Assembly: GCA_020635655.1 (NCBI GenBank)
Contig: JACJZI010000004.1
Coordinates: 248,001 to 312,000, forward strand
DNA length: 64,000 nt
Origin: Flavobacteriales bacterium
GTDB taxonomy: Bacteria; Bacteroidota; Bacteroidia; Flavobacteriales_F; PHOS-HE28
Direction of reading: 5' to 3'
In this document: positions 34,110 to 42,090 of the stretch, piece after piece
Position numbering within the stretch: the stretch's first letter is position 1
How the letters are laid out: every line of letters starts with the position of its first letter
The notes under the pieces: model-generated
Seen by the model: only the letters and a program-made list of their open reading frames with translations
The model's database searches: none
What the model was told of the DNA's origin: nothing
Translations under genes and position numbers: made by a program

Positions 34110-35534
34110 TCAGGAACCCATGATGGTGATGGGGTCCTGTGCGGTGATCGTACCTCCGTTCTCAAGAGATGGGATCGTTGACAGGGCCGGTGTGAACGCC
34201 GCACCCACCGGAAGGATGGTGCCCTCCAGGTTGCCTTCGCTGTTGCTGCGCTCCAGGCGGACAGCTACGATGCGGTCGGTGAGCGCTTCGTCATGGGAAT
34301 GCGACACCCGGATGTAGTTGTCCGTCAGACCGAGCATCCTTCCGTCCAGTTCCTCCCGTTCGAACAGGACGGGTCGGGTCGCGCCCAGGTGACGGTCATG
34401 GTGCGCGCGTTGGCGCTTGTCGCTCAGGATGCGCAAACGAGCGGTCCTTTGCCTCCGGATATCCACCGGCACACGGTCCTCCATGCGCACAGCGGTGGTG
34501 TTGGCCCGTTCACTGTATGTGAACACGTGGAGATAGTCCACCGGAACACTTTGCAGGAAAGCGTCCGTGCTTGCGAATTCCCGGTCGGTCTCGCCCGGTG
34601 TGCCGGTGATCACGTCCGCGCCGATGCAGGCATGGGGCATCAGGCGTTTGATGCGATCGACACGCTCGGCATACAGGGTCGTGTCGTACCGCCTCCGCAT
34701 CCGTCGCAGGATCGCATCACTGCCGCTTTGCAGTGGCAGGTGGAGGTGTGGTGCGAAGCGTTCGCTGCCGGCCACATGTTCGATGATCGCGTCACTGCAC
34801 AGATCGGGTTCGATGCTGCTGATGCGGAATCGGTCGATCCCACCCACTCGGTCCAGCGCGGTGATCAGCTCCAGGAAGCTCTCCCCCTGCGCCCGGCCGA
34901 AGTCACCGATGTTCACCCCCGTGAGCACGATCTCCTTCACGCCTTCATCCGCGATCCGATGCGCGAGGTCCACGATCTGCGACACCGTGCCGCTTCGACT
35001 ACGGCCACGCGCAAGGGGGATGGTGCAGAAGCTGCAGAAATAGTCGCAGCCGTCCTGTATCTTCAGGAAGGTGCGGGTCCGTTCCCCGATGTTGTAGCTC
35101 GGGACGAAACGCGTGGTGTGCTTGATGGGCGCAAAATGGACTTCCCCGCTTGTCCCGGACCTTCCGGATGATGCGCGGCCTTCGGTGGACCGGAGGGACA
35201 AATGCGCGGCCAGGTCGAATTTCTCGCCTGCGCCGAGCACCAGGTCCACGCCCGGGATGGCGGCGATCTCCTTCGGCTTCAGCTGGGCATAACAACCCAC
35301 CACGGCGATGAACGCATCGGGATTGATCCGACGGAAGCGGCGCACATGGCGGCGACACTCCTTGTCCGCGTTCTCCGTGACGCTGCAGGTGTTCAGGACG
35401 AACACGTCAGGCCCATCCTCCGGTGGCACGCGGCCATATCCAGCCTCCTCGAGCGAGCGCGCGAGCGTGCTGGTCTCGGCGAAGTTCAGCTTGCAACCGA
35501 GCGTATGGAATGCGGCCGTGCGGGTGGAACCCAT
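34110..35534 (-). CDS. mtaB: tRNA (N6-threonylcarbamoyladenosine-37) methylthiotransferase MtaB
   Basis: MtaB adds a methylthio group to t6A37 in ANN-decoding tRNAs with two iron-sulfur clusters and SAM. The 474-residue protein has the auxiliary-cluster cysteines in LGCKLN, NTCSVT and VGCYAQ, the radical-SAM motif CDYFCSFC, LTGVNIGDFG, HLPLQSGSD, and a C-terminal TRAM-type domain. GCKLN and the overall form place it with MtaB rather than MiaB. The start at MGSTRTAAFHTLGC fits the family; an exact -7 element lies 21 nt upstream. First gene of the operon mtaB-lgt-suhB. Confidence 0.93.
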   Translation of the reverse strand: MGSTRTAAFHTLGCKLNFAETSTLARSLEEAGYGRVPPEDGPDVFVLNTCSVTENADKECRRHVRRFRRINPDAFIAVVGCYAQLKPKEIAAIPGVDLVLGAGEKFDLAAHLSLRSTEGRASSGRSGTSGEVHFAPIKHTTRFVPSYNIGERTRTFLKIQDGCDYFCSFCTIPLARGRSRSGTVSQIVDLAHRIADEGVKEIVLTGVNIGDFGRAQGESFLELITALDRVGGIDRFRISSIEPDLCSDAIIEHVAGSERFAPHLHLPLQSGSDAILRRMRRRYDTTLYAERVDRIKRLMPHACIGADVITGTPGETDREFASTDAFLQSVPVDYLHVFTYSERANTTAVRMEDRVPVDIRRQRTARLRILSDKRQRAHHDRHLGATRPVLFEREELDGRMLGLTDNYIRVSHSHDEALTDRIVAVRLERSNSEGNLEGTILPVGAAFTPALSTIPSLENGGTITAQDPITIMGS

Positions 35535-35555
35535 TGAACGATGACGAAAGGCGGC

Positions 35556-35563
35556 CAAAGGTA
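35556..35563 (-). promoter_or_regulatory. -7 promoter element TACCTTTG for mtaB
   Basis: CAAAGGTA on the plus strand, 21 nt upstream of the mtaB ATG; it serves the mtaB-lgt-suhB operon. Confidence 0.65.
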
Positions 35564-35701
35564 CCGATCGCGATGGCAGGGGCCGCTCAGCCGAATGGTC
35601 GCAGCACCGGATGGGCGATCCACACGATGGGACGTGGGCTCCAGCGGATCGGTCCATGGCCCGCCGCTCGAATGCCTATTTTCGATCAGAGCCCGGATGC
35701 C

Positions 35702-36283
35702 ATGCGTACGTCGTTGCTTCTCGTTCTGCTCTGCGCGGCTCTTGCCGCTCACGCGAACAGATCGTTCGTCGTGGTGCATGTCGATCACGCGCTGATCCGC
35801 GAGTACCGGTGCAATTGCATGGACCAGTTCGGACCGGACGACCGCCCCACCACCCGGATCGTTCGCACGCCCGGCCGGATCACCTGGCACGCCACGGGAG
35901 GTTTGCCGCCTTACACCTTGATCGATCAGCGGCGGGACGAGTTCGGGCACGTGCAGTTGACCGTGGTCGACGCGGCCGGCGCCGTGGCGAAGGCCGTGGC
36001 CATCGTCTGTTCGGAATGCGTCGTGAGCTATGTGCATTGTCCACGGATCGATGCTCCCATTTGTGCGAGCACCGATCGCCGATCGACGGAGCGGCCATGT
36101 CGTTCCATCCGGTGGCCGACCGAGCATGCGCACTGTTCGCATGATGTTGCGCCCGGTCCCAGGCACGGTGGCACGACTTTCGAGCACCGCTCACGTGCCA
36201 CGGACCTTGGCCGTGCCGGTCCGGGGGACGGAGGGCACGATCCGCATCCCGCTCCCACGCACCGCATGGAGCGATCGCGCTGA
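35702..36283 (+). CDS. secreted Cys-rich protein of unknown function
   Basis: A 193-residue frame opens with a strong signal peptide (MRTSLLLVLLCAALAAHANR). The following 100 residues form a plausible beta domain (RSFVVVHVDHALIREYRCNCMDQFG, ITWHATGGLPPYTLIDQ, HVQLTVVDAAG), and GGLPPYTL..V.DAAG resembles a SprB-like/Ig-type repeat. After about residue 105 the composition becomes Arg/His/Cys-rich with no recognisable fold, so the true end may be earlier or a frameshift may have occurred. TATTTTCG (35677-35684), one base off the -7 element, is upstream. The roughly 290 nt that follow contain no gene I can support. Confidence 0.55.
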   Translation: MRTSLLLVLLCAALAAHANRSFVVVHVDHALIREYRCNCMDQFGPDDRPTTRIVRTPGRITWHATGGLPPYTLIDQRRDEFGHVQLTVVDAAGAVAKAVAIVCSECVVSYVHCPRIDAPICASTDRRSTERPCRSIRWPTEHAHCSHDVAPGPRHGGTTFEHRSRATDLGRAGPGDGGHDPHPAPTHRMERSR

Positions 36284-36576
36284 ACTTCCGTCGCTCCCGG
36301 CTCCCCGATCGTCCTTTGTCCATGGCACTGATCGTCGTATGGATGCGATCAGGCACGTGGTGATCGGCAACCCATCCGCCACCGCTGCGTCTATGGGTTA
36401 CGCTTCGGTCGACCATGGGAACGCTCAAAGCCCCGCGAACAGGACGAACACAGATGATCGTGACGGGAGGGATCGTTTCAGCGCTGCTATCCTTGATCTC
36501 GTTCCTGCTGGCGTATATAACGCTATAGGGCCGCTCGCGCCGGGATGACGAACTTGGCGGCCGAAATCCGGCCGAC

Positions 36577-37455
36577 ATGCGCATCCTTCACCTTCCGGCG
36601 ATCCCGTTCCTGTTGCTCCCTGCTCTCCTCCCTGGGCAACGTACGCCCCATGCCTTGCTGTGGAAGATCTCTTCGGATGGAGCGGAAGCGCCTTCCTACC
36701 TGTACGGCACGGTGCACAGCCGCGATGGTCGCGTGTTCCATGCGAACGATTCCCTATGGGACATTGCCGAGAGAATGCCGCGCGTGGTCGGTGAACTGGA
36801 CAATGAAGAGGCGAGGGGCGGGGCCATGGGGATGATGAAGAACATGATGATGCCGGAGGGGCGGCAGCTCAACGACCTCTATGCCGACCCGAAGGACCTG
36901 GAACGCATACATGACGCCTTGAAGGCCAGGCTTGGTCCCGCGGCAATGATGGCCGATCGGCTCAAGCCGTTCTGGTTGATGGCCATGCTCATGGAATCAG
37001 ACATGGCCAAGGACAGCACGGCGGTCCTGGACGACCTGCTCCAACAGCGCGCGCACCGGGCCGGACACGAGGTGCTCGGTCTTGAAACGCTCCAGGAACA
37101 ACTGGATGCGGTGGAACACATCCCCCTCCAGGAACAAGCGGACCAGTTGCTGGACCTGGTGAAGCACGATCTCTATCGCAAGGACATGGAGCGTTTGGTC
37201 AAGGCCTATGCCGCGCAGGACCTGGACAAGGTCATGCGCATGATGCGGACCACGGGTGCAACGGATGTGATGGACGAGGAACTGATCGTGGAACGGAACG
37301 GCCGCATGGCCGCACGCATGGACAGCCTGATGCGCACGGGTGCGCCTTGTTTGTTCGCGGTCGGGGCCGGACATCTGCCCGGTGACCGGGGGTTGATCAG
37401 GGCGATGCAGGAAAGAGGCTATTCCGTGGACCCGGTGGCACCCACCCATCGCTGA
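36577..37455 (+). CDS. TraB/GumN family protein
   Basis: A 292-residue exported protein: signal peptide to about 20 and a TraB/GumN domain. Landmarks are YLYGTVHSRD near residue 42, VVGELDNEEA with its conserved Glu, EVLGLETLQEQLDAV in the middle, and the closing CLFAVGAGHLPGDRGLIRAMQERGYSV. These match the GX2H/GXXE/GHLXGXXG motifs of the Tiki-like erythromycin-esterase/TraB clan, thought to be metal-dependent hydrolases or proteases. A Met-rich insert (MGMMKNMMMPEG) is unusual. It stands before the peptide-binding lipoprotein gene, with 32 nt between, and may share its transcript. Confidence 0.88.
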   Translation: MRILHLPAIPFLLLPALLPGQRTPHALLWKISSDGAEAPSYLYGTVHSRDGRVFHANDSLWDIAERMPRVVGELDNEEARGGAMGMMKNMMMPEGRQLNDLYADPKDLERIHDALKARLGPAAMMADRLKPFWLMAMLMESDMAKDSTAVLDDLLQQRAHRAGHEVLGLETLQEQLDAVEHIPLQEQADQLLDLVKHDLYRKDMERLVKAYAAQDLDKVMRMMRTTGATDVMDEELIVERNGRMAARMDSLMRTGAPCLFAVGAGHLPGDRGLIRAMQERGYSVDPVAPTHR

Positions 37456-37487
37456 ACGAGACGCCGGACCGACCTTTCCGCCGAAGG

Positions 37488-39212
37488 ATGCGCACCGCTG
37501 CCCATCATGTGACGTCCCCGACCACGGGCCTTGGACCGGACCGGGTCGTCGGGTCCGCTCATCACCGGAGCGGCCATCGCACTCGCGACCTGCAGCGGCG
37601 CCTTTCGGTGGCGTGGTACCTGTCGCTGGTCCTTGTCCTCTCCTGTGGAGCTCCCACCAGTGATCCCGGCCATCAGGTCTTTCGCTACAATGAATCCGAG
37701 GGCATCACCAGCCTCGACCCCGTCTTCGCCCGCAACCTGGAACACATCTGGGTCGTGGACCAGCTCTTCGACGGGCTGGTCGAAATGGGGCCGGACATGC
37801 GCGTTCGACCTGCCGTCGCTCGTTCCTGGGACATCCGGGACAGCGGCACCGCATACCTGTTCCATCTGCGCCCTGAGGTCCGGTTCCATGATGACCCGGT
37901 CTTCCCGGACGGAATGGGCCGGTCCGTCACCGCCAATGACTTCGTGTTCAGTCTGGAAAGGCTCCGCGACGAACGCACCGCCAGTCCCGGCCGTTGGGTG
38001 TTGGACCATGTGCTGCCGGGACCGGCCGGGATCGCCGCCCGGGATGATTCGACACTCATCCTGCATCTCGACCGGCCCTTCGCACCCTTCCTCAGCATGC
38101 TGGCCATGGCCTATTGCAGCGTCGTCCCACGAGAAGCGGTGCAGCGCTATGGTGCACATTGGCGGGAACATCCGGTGGGCTGCGGACCTTTCCAGCTGTT
38201 CGTCTGGAAGGAGGGCGTCAAGTTGGTCCTGCACGGTTTCCCGAACTACTATGGACGCGATGCGCAAGGTGAGCGGCTTCCCCATCTCGATGCGGTATCG
38301 ATCGGGTTCATCAAGGACCCCAGCGCGGAGTTCCTGGGGCTGGTGAAGGGGGAGATCGACATGATCAGCGGGGCCGAGGGCGGGTTCCTGAACGAGTTGC
38401 TCGATCCGCTGGGCCGGGTGCGCGACAAATACGCGGACCGCATCACGGAGCTTCGGGCACCGGCGTTGGCCACGGACTACCTCGGATTCCAGATGGACAC
38501 CTCGCTCGCCATTGTCCGGGGTACGCCCTGGCAGGATGTGCGCCTGCGGCAGGCCATTGCCTGTGCCATCGACCGCGATCGGATCGTGGAACACATCCGG
38601 CATGGCTTCGGTCGGCCGGCCAAAGGCATCGTGCCTCCCGCTATGCCGGGAGCAGCGAGCCGGGGGCAACGATACGATCCGGAACGCGCCCGCGCGCTGT
38701 TGGCGGAAGCCGGGCATCCCAATGGCGAAGGTCTGCCGGCCCTCACCCTGACCGCAACATCCGACTACCTCGATCTGTGCGCGTTCGTGCAACACGCCCT
38801 TGCCGGGTATGGCATCGAACTGCTGGTGAACATCGTGCCATTGAGCACGCACAAGGAAGGTGTCGCCAACGGCGATCTCATCTTCTTTCGGAAGAACTGG
38901 ATCGCGGACTATCCCGATGCGGAGAACTTCCTTCTGCTATTCGAGAGCGACAACTGTGCACCAGCAGGGCCCAACTATACCCGGTTCAGCGACCCCACCT
39001 ATGACGCGCTGTATGAACGCGCGTTGCGCACGGATGAGGGCGACGTGCGGACATTGCTCTACCAACGAATGGACAGCCTGGTGTCGGCCAGGGCCCCGGC
39101 GGTGTTCATCCTGCATCCCGAGGTGGTGCGTTTCGTACGGCGCGGCGTTACCGGACTCGTGGCGGACCCGATGAACCAGCTCGATCTGCGTCGGGTGCGC
39201 AAGGACCGATGA
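37488..39212 (+). CDS. peptide/oligopeptide ABC transporter substrate-binding lipoprotein (SBP family 5)
   Basis: A 574-residue family-5 solute-binding protein. The exported core starts at a lipobox (SLVLVLSC, Cys near 53) and then shows the family pattern ITSLDPVFARNLEHIWVVDQLFDGLVE, FHLRPEVRFHDDPVF, NDFVFSLERLRD, VGCGPFQL and DVRLRQAIACAIDRDRIVEHI. The N-terminal 40 residues before the signal helix are Arg-rich; a GTG at 37608 is the alternative start. No ABC permease or ATPase is adjacent, so partners lie elsewhere or it works alone. Its stop directly abuts the stop of the convergent gene: TGA/TCA forms the palindrome TGATCA. Confidence 0.87.
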   Translation: MRTAAHHVTSPTTGLGPDRVVGSAHHRSGHRTRDLQRRLSVAWYLSLVLVLSCGAPTSDPGHQVFRYNESEGITSLDPVFARNLEHIWVVDQLFDGLVEMGPDMRVRPAVARSWDIRDSGTAYLFHLRPEVRFHDDPVFPDGMGRSVTANDFVFSLERLRDERTASPGRWVLDHVLPGPAGIAARDDSTLILHLDRPFAPFLSMLAMAYCSVVPREAVQRYGAHWREHPVGCGPFQLFVWKEGVKLVLHGFPNYYGRDAQGERLPHLDAVSIGFIKDPSAEFLGLVKGEIDMISGAEGGFLNELLDPLGRVRDKYADRITELRAPALATDYLGFQMDTSLAIVRGTPWQDVRLRQAIACAIDRDRIVEHIRHGFGRPAKGIVPPAMPGAASRGQRYDPERARALLAEAGHPNGEGLPALTLTATSDYLDLCAFVQHALAGYGIELLVNIVPLSTHKEGVANGDLIFFRKNWIADYPDAENFLLLFESDNCAPAGPNYTRFSDPTYDALYERALRTDEGDVRTLLYQRMDSLVSARAPAVFILHPEVVRFVRRGVTGLVADPMNQLDLRRVRKDR

Positions 39213-40355
39213 TCACCGATCGACGGCCGCGCGTGCCATCCAGCAAACAATGGGATGGTGATCGCTCAATTCGTCCGGCAGGGTGCGGAAGCCCCAGGTG
39301 GTGATCTCCGGACCGTGCAGGATATGGTCGATCCGGAAGCTCGGGAAGGCACCGATGTAGGTGTGGCCCAGTCCGCGGCCGCTCTCCACGAAAGCGTCGG
39401 TGAGCTGCCCGGTCAGTTGGGCATACCCATAGCTCATGGGTGTGTCGTTCAAATCACCGCAGTAGATCACGGGGTGGGGGCTCGCGCGCATGTGCCTGGC
39501 GATCAGTTCGGTCTCCTCGGCCCTTCGCACGAAGGCATCACGCAGGCGATGAAGGATACGCTTTCCTCCACGGGCCAGGGAATCGTTGGGGGTGCTCGTA
39601 TCCAGCCCCTCCATGAACCGATAGTCCTCATCGCCGAACCGGATGCTGGCGATATGGGCATTGTAGACCCGGAAGGTGTCCGGACCGATCGCGATATCGC
39701 TCCATATGCAGAGGTTGTTCAGGTCGTCGGGGAACCCGATGCTGCCGCGGGCCACAATGGGATAGGTGCTGAAGGTGGCGATGCCGAAGTGCTGTCCGCG
39801 CCTGGTGTGCAGGGTGTAGACATCCTGCACGTCCTTCCAGTGGAACTGGTGGAGCAGTGTGTCCTTGGTATTGAAGGTGCGTGTATCATCGGTGCTGAAG
39901 AACTCCTGCATGCACAGGATGTCGGCATTCTCCAGCAGCAGCAGGTCCAGGATCTCGTTACGGGTGCGCTTGTTGTGGGTCCAGTCGTACAGATCGAACA
40001 ATCGGACATTGTAGGACATCACCTTGAACTTCGGTCCGGTGATCGGCCCGTCCGGCGCGGAACGTCCGAAGAACTGCACATAGTCGGATAGGTGGGACCA
40101 ACCGATGAGCATCACAGCGGCCGAGAGCAGCATGCGTTTGGGACGGAAGAAGGCCCACCACGACAGGAAACCCAAGTGCGCGATCAGCACGAAGGGGTAT
40201 GCCATACCGAAGAAGGCGAGCGGCCAGAACGTGCGTGGACTGACGAGGCTGGCCCCATAGCAGAGCAGCAGCACCCCGGCAAGAAGGATGTTGGCCCACC
40301 AGACCGGCCGGTGCCAGCGTGAGGGCCGGCCTCTCCAGTCCGGTTCAACGGTCAT
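39213..40355 (-). CDS. membrane-anchored endonuclease/exonuclease/phosphatase (EEP) family hydrolase
   Basis: A 380-residue protein: three N-terminal membrane helices (about 18-40, 45-65, 72-92) followed by an EEP-fold domain. Catalytic motifs are VMSYNVRLFD (Asn), DILCMQEFF (metal Glu), YNAHI, YCGDLNDTPMS (Asp, Asn), and the C-terminal SDHHPIVC (Asp-His). The substrate could be DNA, inositol phosphate or sphingolipid; the membrane anchor and lack of repair partners favour a lipid or surface substrate, but that is inference. It overlaps the upstream rhomboid gene by 11 nt and ends the mutL cluster. Confidence 0.88.
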   Translation of the reverse strand: MTVEPDWRGRPSRWHRPVWWANILLAGVLLLCYGASLVSPRTFWPLAFFGMAYPFVLIAHLGFLSWWAFFRPKRMLLSAAVMLIGWSHLSDYVQFFGRSAPDGPITGPKFKVMSYNVRLFDLYDWTHNKRTRNEILDLLLLENADILCMQEFFSTDDTRTFNTKDTLLHQFHWKDVQDVYTLHTRRGQHFGIATFSTYPIVARGSIGFPDDLNNLCIWSDIAIGPDTFRVYNAHIASIRFGDEDYRFMEGLDTSTPNDSLARGGKRILHRLRDAFVRRAEETELIARHMRASPHPVIYCGDLNDTPMSYGYAQLTGQLTDAFVESGRGLGHTYIGAFPSFRIDHILHGPEITTWGFRTLPDELSDHHPIVCWMARAAVDR

Positions 40356-41232
40356 TGCTTGCGCGGAAAAGGATATCCTTCTCGTCCTTCGTCAGGCTGT
40401 CGTAGCCGCTCCTGCTGATCTTGTCCAGGATGTGGTCGATGCGGGCCTGCTTGTTCAGAGTGGGCTCATCGGCGCCCCGGCGGCGCGTCTTCGCGCGATG
40501 GGTCACCTTCATGCGTCCGCCCTTGCGCGGCTTGAACAGATCGAAAAAGCGCTCCAAGGCCTGGACGAAGCCGAGCGAGATGTCACGGCCGTTCTTCAGC
40601 TGCCGTGCCGCCATGAAGCCGTACAGCGCCCCGCCCAGATGCGCGATATGTCCACCACTGTTGGCCCCCTGGCGGATGCTTATCAGGTCGATGACCACAT
40701 AGATGAGCGCGATGTACTTCAGTCGTACCGGACCGAAGATGAATAGATGCACGACCAGGTCCGGCCGGTAGGCGGCGATCCCGATGAACACGCCCATCAC
40801 CGCGGCCGAGGCTCCCAGGATGGTGCTTCCCGCCGCGTAGCGTTCGAAGACCGGGAAGAGATTGTAGCTGATGACGTAGAATGCAAGGCCCAGCAGGCCC
40901 CCGAGCAGGTAATTGCCCAGCAGGCGCTTCGGTCCCAGCAGGTCCTGGAAGATGCGTCCCGCGAACCAGAGCACCAGCATGTTGAAGAAGATGTGCAGCA
41001 GGTCCCAGTGCAGGAACATGTAGGTGATCGCCGTCCAGGGCTTCAGCAGGAGGCCATGCAGATCGCTCGTGCTCTTCAGCCAGGCGAGCAGGTCCGGGCC
41101 TTGTCGACCCGCCAGGAAAAAAGGCAGATCGATCAGGTGCAGCAACAGGAAGACGGCGACGTTGACGAGGATGATCCGCACGAGCGCACCGCCCGTTCGC
41201 CAGTAGGTCCGTAGTTCGTCCTGAAAGCCCAT
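40345..41232 (-). CDS. rhomboid-family intramembrane serine protease
   Basis: A 295-residue rhomboid with six membrane helices. The catalytic serine is in GASAAVMG, the histidine in GGHIAHLGGALYG, and the LHWDLLHIFFNMLVLWFAG loop matches the family's HxxxHxxxN pattern. The C-terminal 70-residue tail is basic and cytosolic (KPRKGGRMKVTHRAKTRRRG), typical for this Bacteroidota form. It is the second of two tandem rhomboids after mutL, separated by 66 nt from the first. Substrates are unknown. Confidence 0.92.
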   Translation of the reverse strand: MGFQDELRTYWRTGGALVRIILVNVAVFLLLHLIDLPFFLAGRQGPDLLAWLKSTSDLHGLLLKPWTAITYMFLHWDLLHIFFNMLVLWFAGRIFQDLLGPKRLLGNYLLGGLLGLAFYVISYNLFPVFERYAAGSTILGASAAVMGVFIGIAAYRPDLVVHLFIFGPVRLKYIALIYVVIDLISIRQGANSGGHIAHLGGALYGFMAARQLKNGRDISLGFVQALERFFDLFKPRKGGRMKVTHRAKTRRRGADEPTLNKQARIDHILDKISRSGYDSLTKDEKDILFRASNDR

Positions 41233-41298
41233 TCCTAGGTCCGCATCAATGTTGGTGGTCGGTGAATGTGCATCGTGGCCCGCAAAGTTCGGGCCCGA

Positions 41299-42090
41299 TC
41301 ACAACCACGGTTCCTTGCGCTTCCAGTGACGCAGCAGGAAATAACCGAAGATCATCCCGCCCACATGCGCGAAGTGTGCCACATTGTCGCCCTGTCCCTG
41401 GCGGATGCCCATGAACAGCTCGATGATCCCATAGATCGCCACGAAGTATTTGGCCTTTATCGGCACCGGGAAGAACAGCATCAGGATCTCCTGGTTCGGG
41501 AACAGCATGCCAAAAGCCAGGAGAATGCCGAACACCGCGCCGGACGCGCCGATGATGATCCCCTGATAATCGAAGTACAATTGCTCGAGCGCGGTCTGGG
41601 AGACATCGTGCGTCGCGGCGATGTCGTTCAACATCCGCTCGGCGTCCACGATGGTGGTCGCGGCGGCGGCGTCCTTCACCTCCGAAGGGGCCACGCCCTG
41701 CTCCATGACCGTCTGCTCATCGCGCGTCACCTCGTAGGCGTTCACGGCGGTGTGCAGGGCGGCCGCACCAATGCCACAGATCATGTAATAGGAGAGGAAG
41801 CGCCTGGAGCCCAGTCGATGTTCGATCGGAGCACCGAACATCCAAAGGGCGAACATGTTGAAGAAGATGTGCGTGAAGCCACCGTGCATGAACATGTGCG
41901 TGAGCACCTGCCAGGGACGGAAGTGCGGCGAACCGATGTAGTACATGCCCAGGTGCGTATCCAGCAGGTTGCGACCCAGGTCATCACTGCCGAAGCTGTA
42001 GCGGGCCAGGAAGAACAGGCCGTTGATGATCAGCAGGTTCTTCACCACGGTCGGCAGCATGCCGCCGAGAGGGGTGCGGTAGGTGCTCAT
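41299..42090 (-). CDS. rhomboid-family intramembrane serine protease
   Basis: A 263-residue rhomboid with the active-site serine in GASGAVFG, the histidine in VAHFAHVGGMIFG, and the MFMHGGFTHIFFNMFALWMFG loop. Unlike its neighbour, it has a large insert of about 65 polar residues (roughly 115-180, rich in Glu, Ala, Asp and Thr) between membrane helices, probably an extracytoplasmic loop. Its start overlaps the mutL stop by 4 nt, so it is translated after mutL. Confidence 0.92.
   Translation of the reverse strand: MSTYRTPLGGMLPTVVKNLLIINGLFFLARYSFGSDDLGRNLLDTHLGMYYIGSPHFRPWQVLTHMFMHGGFTHIFFNMFALWMFGAPIEHRLGSRRFLSYYMICGIGAAALHTAVNAYEVTRDEQTVMEQGVAPSEVKDAAAATTIVDAERMLNDIAATHDVSQTALEQLYFDYQGIIIGASGAVFGILLAFGMLFPNQEILMLFFPVPIKAKYFVAIYGIIELFMGIRQGQGDNVAHFAHVGGMIFGYFLLRHWKRKEPWL

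Noticed and set aside
37561..37610. Firm choice of GTG 37608 as the start of the substrate-binding lipoprotein
   Set aside because: It would remove all positive charge from the signal peptide n-region; kept only as an alternative.
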